Shown here piece by piece: positions 58,460-64,000 of a DNA stretch of 64,000 bases. A model generated the notes under the pieces. It was not told the DNA's origin. It worked only from the letters and a program-made list of their open reading frames with translations, and searched no databases. Where the stretch lies: contig NC_134152.1 in NCBI RefSeq assembly GCF_033958435.1, positions 21,984,001 through 22,048,000 on the forward strand, given 5' to 3'. Origin of the DNA: Carettochelys insculpta (Eukaryota > Chordata > Testudines > Carettochelyidae). The translations under genes were made by a program, and so were the position numbers. The first letter of the stretch is position 1; each line of letters begins with the position of its first letter.

Positions 58460-58903
58460 GGCTACGGTTACACGACAGTGCTCTGTTGACAGAAGTCACT
58501 GTTGGAAGAGATTTCCTGACAAAACTTCTGTCGACAGAATGCTGCCCCACATGAAAGCCAAACAGAAGAGCGCTTGACTCTGTTGACAAGAGTGCCTGAG
58601 CCGCCCAACTGTTCTCTCGACAAAACAGACACCTGGAAGCACAGCAGACAGGGCTGCCCATTGTTCTGGGTGCCTTGTCTGTTGAGAGAAGACCGACTGC
58701 CCCCAACCCCAGAGCATCCACACAGCTTTTTTGTGAACAGAATCTGTCAACAGCAGCGTTATGCCTCATGACTGAGAGGCAGAATGCTGCCCATTCAGGT
58801 GCTGAGTTTTGTCAATAAAGCATACTCTGTGTGTGGATGTTCCACCAGTTTTGTTGACAAAACCAGGGTTTTATCAGCAAAACTCACTAGTGTAACCATA
58901 ATC
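58460..58903. mobile_element. MITE of the GTTGACAG group (B), ATG target duplication
   Basis: A 444-bp element with ends GGCTACGGTTACACGAC and, on the opposite strand, GATTATGGTTACACTAGTG, flanked by ATG on both sides (58457-58459 and 58904-58906). Internal words CTCTGTTGACAGAAG, CTTCTGTCGACAGAATGC and CTGTTGAGAGAAG are GTYGAC-type palindromes. The 3-bp duplication supports a Harbinger relationship. Confidence 0.82.
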
Positions 58904-59344
58904 ATGGAGCCTCTCTATTTAGGTAAGGAGTTTAATAACTGACAGTTGTCTCTCATCTGCAGACACATGCTTCTGCCTCTGTCAGTAATTCCATGTCTAT
59001 ATAGAGGCATTCCATTGTATAAGAACTTCATAACATCACCTGGAACTCCTGAGCTATACATAATCAGATTCTCCAGACTGTCATAGAGACAATGCAAACA
59101 GTTTATTCTCCCTTTCTTACGCCTTATGCAAAAGTCCGATACAATATAGCTGGCATGAAAGCAATAGGGTTCCTTAGAAATTACTCAGAAACCTGTGAAA
59201 TGTAATAGAGAATTACATCCCAGCTATAGAATTCTGTTAGTTGGTTTTAAAATTCCAGAGACATTATCATTCTTCATGAAATCTTCTTAACTTTTCATAA
59301 GAGACAGAACAAGTGAGTAAGCTCCCACTGGGGCCAATGTGAGA

Positions 59345-59410
59345 TAAGACTGGAAGGGATCTCCAGCAGTTATCTAGTCCACCCCTGGCAAACTGAATCA
59401 GGAACAAGTG
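59345..59410 (-). mobile_element. CR1 3'-end scrap
   Basis: AAGACTGGAAGGGATCTCC and TTATCTAGTCCACCCCTGGC are the antisense of the last part of a CR1 3' UTR. The rest is missing. Confidence 0.6.
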
Positions 59411-59453
59411 TACGTAGGTGCACGTGCATGTATGAGACTTAAACACCTTCTGT

Positions 59454-60113
59454 GGCTACGTCTACAGTAGAGAGTTTTGTTGACGAAACTCACGGCGTGT
59501 CCACATTACAAATGCATTCTGTCAACAGTAAATCAACAGAATGCAGCACTTTTGTCGACAGCCTTCTGCGTCTCCCACGCAAGGCAGAACACTTTTCTCA
59601 ACAGAATCTGTCGACAGAAAGTCAGTGTGAATGCTCCATGGGGGGAGCAGAGGGGCCTTCTGTTGACAAATAAGTCCTCCATGGCACTGGCCAGCTGGCT
59701 CAGGGGGATGCCCTGTCCACAGCCATCACAGCTCTATGCTCCCTGCCTCCAGCCAGCAAGGAGTCCCGGAAACGCTGTGGCAGGAAGCGGGAAGTCTGCA
59801 AGCAGCCCTGCAGCATGCTGTTTGTCTCTGAGCCCCACAGCCACTGTGCTCACCTGAGGCAAGTCACATGGTGGCAAGCCAGCCACCCTGTGATCCCCCA
59901 GGGCCCTCCAGTCAGCCACTGGATGGGTCCTAGGAGCCCTCTCAGGGTATTACATGCTGTGCCTCTTCATGGACTGGACCAGAGATAAGGGACCTCCTCA
60001 GCCTCTGGACTGAGGAGATCGTATTGGATCCTTTGGTGAAGAGGCAGAACACCCTGACGTACTCCGGTCTGGCCATTGGCCTTGCAGAGTGGGGCTACCC
60101 TGCCCGCACCACG
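59454..60113 (+). mobile_element. Truncated Harbinger-type element of group B with a Myb/SANT gene piece
   Basis: It begins with the group-B end GGCTACGTCTACAGTAGAG and group words (TTTGTCGACAGCCTTCTG, AACAGAATCTGTCGACAG). It then leaves the MITE pattern at about 59660 and runs into coding-like sequence. It is cut off at 60113, where a CR1 3' fragment begins. The right end is missing. Unlike the short MITEs of group B (30216, 58460), this copy keeps part of an internal gene, so it is closer to an autonomous form. Confidence 0.65.
59965..60113 (+). pseudogene. Myb/SANT domain fragment of a second Harbinger lineage
   Basis: The frame from about 59978 reads EIRDLLSLWTEEIVLDPLVK, RQNTLTYSGLAIGLAEWGYP, ARTTEQ. 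It lines up with the Myb/SANT protein at 47477-48936 (LRDLLGLWSEEEVLQ..., LAEGLAAQGHPARTPD). The expected MDWTR start of the domain is present just upstream, in another frame, so a 1-base shift has occurred. The fragment ends at the CR1 junction. Substitutions are far more than between copies of one family, so this is a different lineage. Confidence 0.72.
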
Positions 60114-60362
60114 GAGCAATGGTCTGAAGTTACAGAGGGTGAGGTGTAGGTTGGATATTAGGAAAAACTATTTCAGTAGTAGCGTGGTGAAGCACTGGAA
60201 TACTTTACCTAGAGAGGTGGTGGAAGCTCCATCCCTGGAGGTTTTTAAGTCCTGGCTTGACAAAGTCCTGGCTTGGATGATTTAGTTAGGGTATATCCTG
60301 CTTCAGGCAAGGGGGCTGGACTAGGTGACCTCTTAAGGTCCCTTTCAGCCCTAGGATTCTTA
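60114..60362 (+). mobile_element. CR1 LINE 3' fragment
   Basis: It starts inside the C-terminal block (NGLKLQRVRCRLDIRKNYFS), followed by VVKHWNTLPREVVEAPSLEV and a CR1 3' UTR (GGCTGGACTAGGTGACC, AGGTCCCTTTCAGCCC). It truncates the Harbinger-type element to its left. Confidence 0.85.
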
Positions 60363-60547
60363 GTTTGAAATAGCTATTTTGAAACAGGTGTTATTCCTCA
60401 GGGTACGAAGCTTATTTATTTTGAAATAAGTCAACTGCTATTTTGAAGTAATTTCAAAATAACGATTGCATTGTGTAGAGGCCATGAACGTTACTTTGAA
60501 ATAACGGCTGTTATTTTGAAATAACTTTGCTGTGTTGACATAGCCTT
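60363..60547. mobile_element. Harbinger-like MITE piece, TTATTTTGAAATAA group (C)
   Basis: Multiple TATTTTGAAATAA-type palindromes (TTATTTTGAAATAAG, TTACTTTGAAATAACGG, TTATTTTGAAATAAC) lead to an end that reads, on the opposite strand, GGCTATGTCAACACAGC. The copy at 63027-63387 has the same right end. The left end is missing. Confidence 0.68.
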
Positions 60548-60782
60548 AGTCTCCTCTGCCAAGCTGAGAAGACCCAGTCTTTTTGAATCTCTCCTCACAT
60601 GGCTGCCATACCAAACCCCTTGTCATTTTTGTCACCCTTTTCTGAACTTTTTCCATTGCCAAGATATGTTTTTTGAGATGACGCAATCACATCTGCATGC
60701 AATGCTCAAGATATTAGAGTACTATGGATTTATGTGGAGGCAATAAGATATTTTGTCTTATTCTTTATCCTTGTATTGTGAT
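60548..60782 (-). mobile_element. Old CR1 fragment, antisense
   Basis: CTTTTCTGAACTTTTTCCAT, CAAGATATGTTTTTTGAGAT and ATGCAATGCTCAAGATATTA are the antisense of the CR1 block around the LEYCVQFW...QRRATRM region of an older subfamily. No frame is left. Confidence 0.68.
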
Positions 60783-62036
60783 AGATAGATAAAAATAAAT
60801 GTATAATATGTGGCTCAATACCTTCCCTTCCCCCAGAACCAGGCACTCCCAGCCCCGCTCTCATTCTATCCTAATTCCCACCCCTCCTCCCACAATGCAC
60901 TTGTCCTTCCAAGTGCTGGGGTGTCTGAGTGGTGTGGCGGTAAGCACCCCCAGCGCACAGCTCCAAGCAAGAGCCGCATTTCGTTGCTTGAAGATCCACA
61001 TTTGTCTTCAGAGCCATGGGCTGTCCACTCCTGCCCTCGTGTTTTCAAGTCCCTTTGTAGCTCTTGGAAAAAAGTGATGGATGTGTGTGTGTAGGTGGGG
61101 TAGAGGGCAGATGGGTTTGTTCTTCCTTCTCCTGCATTTGCTGCTTGACTTCTACTGAGCATGCTCAGTAACACTGCTGAAGCTGCTGTCCTCAGTCTGC
61201 CTACCCATGGTCTCACTCTTTCCCTGACCCATCGTAACATCCTCAGGTTCCCCCTTCCTACTCCATCAAAATCTGAACTGCCCCCCCGTCCAATTCTCCA
61301 TTTTCTCACTGCTCTGCAGTTGTGCTGCTCAATAGTGTGCAATTTCTTTTTTTAAATAGCTTGTGGGCAACTGGTTTGAGATTACAAGTATCTTGTAAAT
61401 TGGCTGTCATTATTTAAACACCAGAGTGGCATTTTGCCTTAGGGCTGGAGCAAATAAATATGTTTTTGCTTGTGAATGTTCTTCATAATAATTTGAAAAT
61501 GCATCGAGGTACAGGGAAGACCTCACCTTCTTGAGCGTGTCTCATTAGAACCTAGTCCAGTGGAACAGCATGGGGATCGTATGGATGACAGCTTAATCTT
61601 TAACAAAGATTTTCTATCGTTTTTCTTAGGCCTGCCAGTGGCTGTAAATAGATTGTTTTTGTGTTGGTTAGGACACGATAAAAAAACAAGAGAGACAAGA
61701 GGAATTAAAAACCTAGGAGTTATTAAAATAGTACTTGGAGGGTTATTTGAAAAGGACAATGAAATATATATTGCATTTTCAAGGGATTTTTTTTTTCAGG
61801 GAGAAGAATTATACTTAGTCATCACCAGTTCAGGGACTGGAAATATTTTACGTAAGTGGAGCTGCACTCAAACCCTGTGTGCATTTGGCTACTGTGAGTA
61901 ACCATAAAACACTCAGCATTATACCTCTTCTACAAGATTTCTGCTCACATTTGAATTCCCACTTGTATCTCAGTGAGATCAGAAACCTTGAGCTATCAGT
62001 TTATTTTTTCTAAATTGTAATCTAATGAAACTCTTT
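60783..62036. other. Intergenic sequence, nothing recognised
   Basis: The 113-codon frame at 61560-61901 shows no recognisable domain. No repeat ends are seen. Confidence 0.4.
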
Positions 62037-62285
62037 GGCTGCGTCTACACTTGCATTCCTCTTTCGAAAGAGGAATGCAAATAAGGGAAATCAAAATTGC
62101 AAATGAGGTGCAGATTTACATATTTGGCACCTCATTTGCATATTCTTTTTTCAGAAGAGCTTCTTTCTAAAGAAGAAAACCAGTGTAGACGCTGCTCTTT
62201 CGAAAGTAAAGCCCATCTTCGAAAAAAACCCTTATTCTCTTTTTTTATGGGAAGAAGGATTCTTTCAAAAGAAAATTCTTTCTTG
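62037..62285. mobile_element. MITE piece, CTCTTTCGAAAGAG group (relative of 21291)
   Basis: The left end GGCTGCGTCTACACTTGC is followed by the palindrome CCTCTTTCGAAAGAGG and AATGCAAATAAGGGAAATC, the same order as at the right end of 21291-21718. The right half is missing or unrecognisable. Confidence 0.65.
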
Positions 62286-62289
62286 CAGC

Positions 62290-63026
62290 TGAGTTTCAAG
62301 ATGTCTGGGGTCTAGAGCAGCAGTACCAGAGAGGGAAAAAAGGGAATGAAAAGATAAAATAAAATCATTGAAACCAATGAATGACATGCCAATTTGAAGT
62401 TTGGTTCTTCACCATTACAGCACTACCTTGCGCTGTATATAACACCATGAGCACAGGTGTAACCCAGCAGAAGTGTAGAGGTAAAAATTGATCATTAGTA
62501 ACTGAGTTAAAAAAATAGAAACCAACTTCAGTAGCTCTGTGGTAAATTTCAGTACAAAGTAATAGTTGTCTGAACCCTGAGTATCTGCTGAAAACTCTCA
62601 CAGGAATCAATGGGAATTGCATGTGCTGTACAACTGTGGGCTGGCAACTGTAAATTTGGCCTCAGGAGGCTATTAGTATTGTTGACAGACCAATTGGCTG
62701 GTCTGCTTGCAGTAGTTACTTTATCTTGCACTGAAATGCATCCTATTAGATATTGCAGTCACTGCTCTCCGATGATGTACATGGCCATGAGGAGGCTGAG
62801 AAGACTGAAGGGGAGCCAGGCTATGTCGCGATCTCTGTGGTTGGATGAAGCATTGTGGAGGGAGATGGGTGAGGCCAGTGCTTGGGAGATAGGCTTCTTA
62901 CTGCAAGCTTCCACCAGCCCACCCAAAACTTAGCCCCATGTAGGTAGAAGGCTTTGCTGGATATTGTTTGATCAGAGGGATGTGTGTGTAAGAGAAGCAG
63001 GAGACACAGTCCAGAGAGAGGAACTA
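62290..63026. other. Intergenic sequence, nothing recognised
   Basis: No feature is seen. Confidence 0.4.
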
Positions 63027-63387
63027 AGGGTTCGTCTACAAAAAGTGCCAATGGGCACTTCAGGACTGTAATATACCTACAGCATAGTGAGATGCTGTGC
63101 ATTAATTGATCTGTGCAGGCCCAGCTGGTGTGCACGTAATATCCCCTACTGCACTTGCATGTGGTGCTGCTCAAAGCAGCCCTCAGAGCCTAGCCCCTAC
63201 TTCAACAGTCTACAGTCTGCAGGGGAAGGTCTGCAGAAGGAAGAGGCAGCCCCCAGAGCCTGGTCCCCCCTCCCTCCCGACAGCCTATAGGCCACTGGGG
63301 GGTGGTTGCATTTTGTGGACACTCTCAAAATTATTTCAGAATAGCAGCTGTTATTCTGAAATAACTTTGCTGTGTAGACACACCCCT
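63027..63387. mobile_element. MITE of the TTATTYYGAAATAA group (C)
   Basis: A 361-bp element with ends AGGGTTCGTCTACAA and, on the opposite strand, AGGGGTGTGTCTACACAGC. Near the right end TTATTTCAGAATAGCAGC and TTATTCTGAAATAACTTTGC match the piece at 60363-60547. Confidence 0.65.
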
Positions 63388-63770
63388 ATTGACTACCCCT
63401 TACTCAGACTGGATTGCAAGGTTCCACACAGTCCTTAAATGTCTGTATTTCATACAAAGATGCCTTTGTTCATTTGCAATTTAGGCTACTGTGCATAAAT
63501 CCCCTATGGACTTGAATGGTAAAGAAAAAGGATGAGTTCCCTTCCAACTCCATAAATCACTGGACTCCTGCTGCAGCAGCTCCAAATTCACTTGGCAGCC
63601 TATTATTCTCTAACCCATAAATTGTGTAGGAGTCACGGCTAAAGATAACACTCCATTGTTTTACATACAGAGTGAGCTGTATTTTTGCAAAAGGGAAGGT
63701 CCTTTAAGTGTGAACCTCAGATATTGTTCTTCTAGACACTGTCAGTTTTCTGTAGAAGAGCATTTTTTTG
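63388..63770. other. Intergenic sequence, nothing recognised
   Basis: No feature is seen. Confidence 0.4.
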
Positions 63771-63772
63771 TA

Positions 63773-64000
63773 CTGTAAAACCCTGACTTGCACATTGGTT
63801 ACGTTCCTATGCAACTGCGCATAAGTCGAATTTCACACTAGTTGATGGGGGGAAGTTAGAACCCCTGCCAGCTCCACTGGGGAGCCAGGTGCTCGAGCTG
63901 GGGCTCCAGCCCCTGGCATGCTCGGCTGGGGAATTCTGGGGGACAGACTGGCAGGGTGGCAGGGCTTCCTCCAGCTGAGGGAGCCAGCCAGGCAGACAGC
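63773..64000 (+). mobile_element. Left end of a pogo/Tigger-like element (cut by window edge)
   Basis: CTGTAAAACCCTGACTTGC after a TA, then GGTTACGTTCCTATGC and GCGCATAAGTCGAATTTC, is the typical start of Tigger-type pogo elements in vertebrates. A GC-rich interior follows. The right end lies outside the window. Confidence 0.65.

Noticed and set aside
1..64000. CRISPR arrays, operons, ribosome binding sites or prophage
   Set aside because: The LINE, SINE and intron-containing genes show a vertebrate nuclear genome. No regularly spaced identical repeats with unique spacers are present.

Overview
This is a non-coding-rich vertebrate window, almost certainly from a turtle. The reasons are abundant CR1 LINEs ending in the 8-bp ATTCTATG repeat, a tRNA-headed SINE of the cryptodiran (tortoise PolIII) type, Penelope-like and Harbinger elements, and many short inverted-repeat elements whose ends read GGCTAYGTCTACAC. 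The species is not determined; a cryptodiran, possibly a softshell, is my inference.

The only host gene I can defend is GPR139, an orphan class A GPCR, on the minus strand. Its first coding exon (10772-10892) encodes 40 residues plus one base and ends at a GTGAGT donor. It sits in a CpG island (about 10.47-11.59 kb). Exon 2, with most of the seven-helix domain, is not in the window, so 1-10771 is intron 1 and everything above about 11.6 kb lies upstream of the gene.

Layout: 1-10.8 kb is GPR139 intron 1, with a nearly intact 3' half of a CR1 (6.3-8.5 kb). 10.5-11.6 kb is the promoter and exon 1. 11.6-45.4 kb is upstream sequence packed with MITEs, old CR1 pieces, a SINE, hAT-type elements, a 0.5-kb palindrome and a foldback element. 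45462-49469 is a complete 4008-bp PIF/Harbinger transposon with matching ends, a 3-bp AAA target duplication, a two-exon DDE transposase (+) and a converging two-exon Myb/SANT-type protein (-). 49.5-64 kb holds more MITEs, LINE fragments, a solo-LTR-like insertion, a Penelope reverse-transcriptase relic and a pogo-like end.

The most interesting content is the Harbinger system. The full-length element lies in the same window as four internally deleted derivatives (12.5, 17.7, 28.8 and 43.5 kb) that share one deletion junction, just after the transposase start codon and its poly-Gln run. Other MITE groups share the outer terminal motif but carry different CG-centred palindromes. One of them (59.45-60.11 kb) carries a fragment of a second Myb/SANT gene. 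This suggests several related autonomous Harbinger lineages, each with its own binding word.
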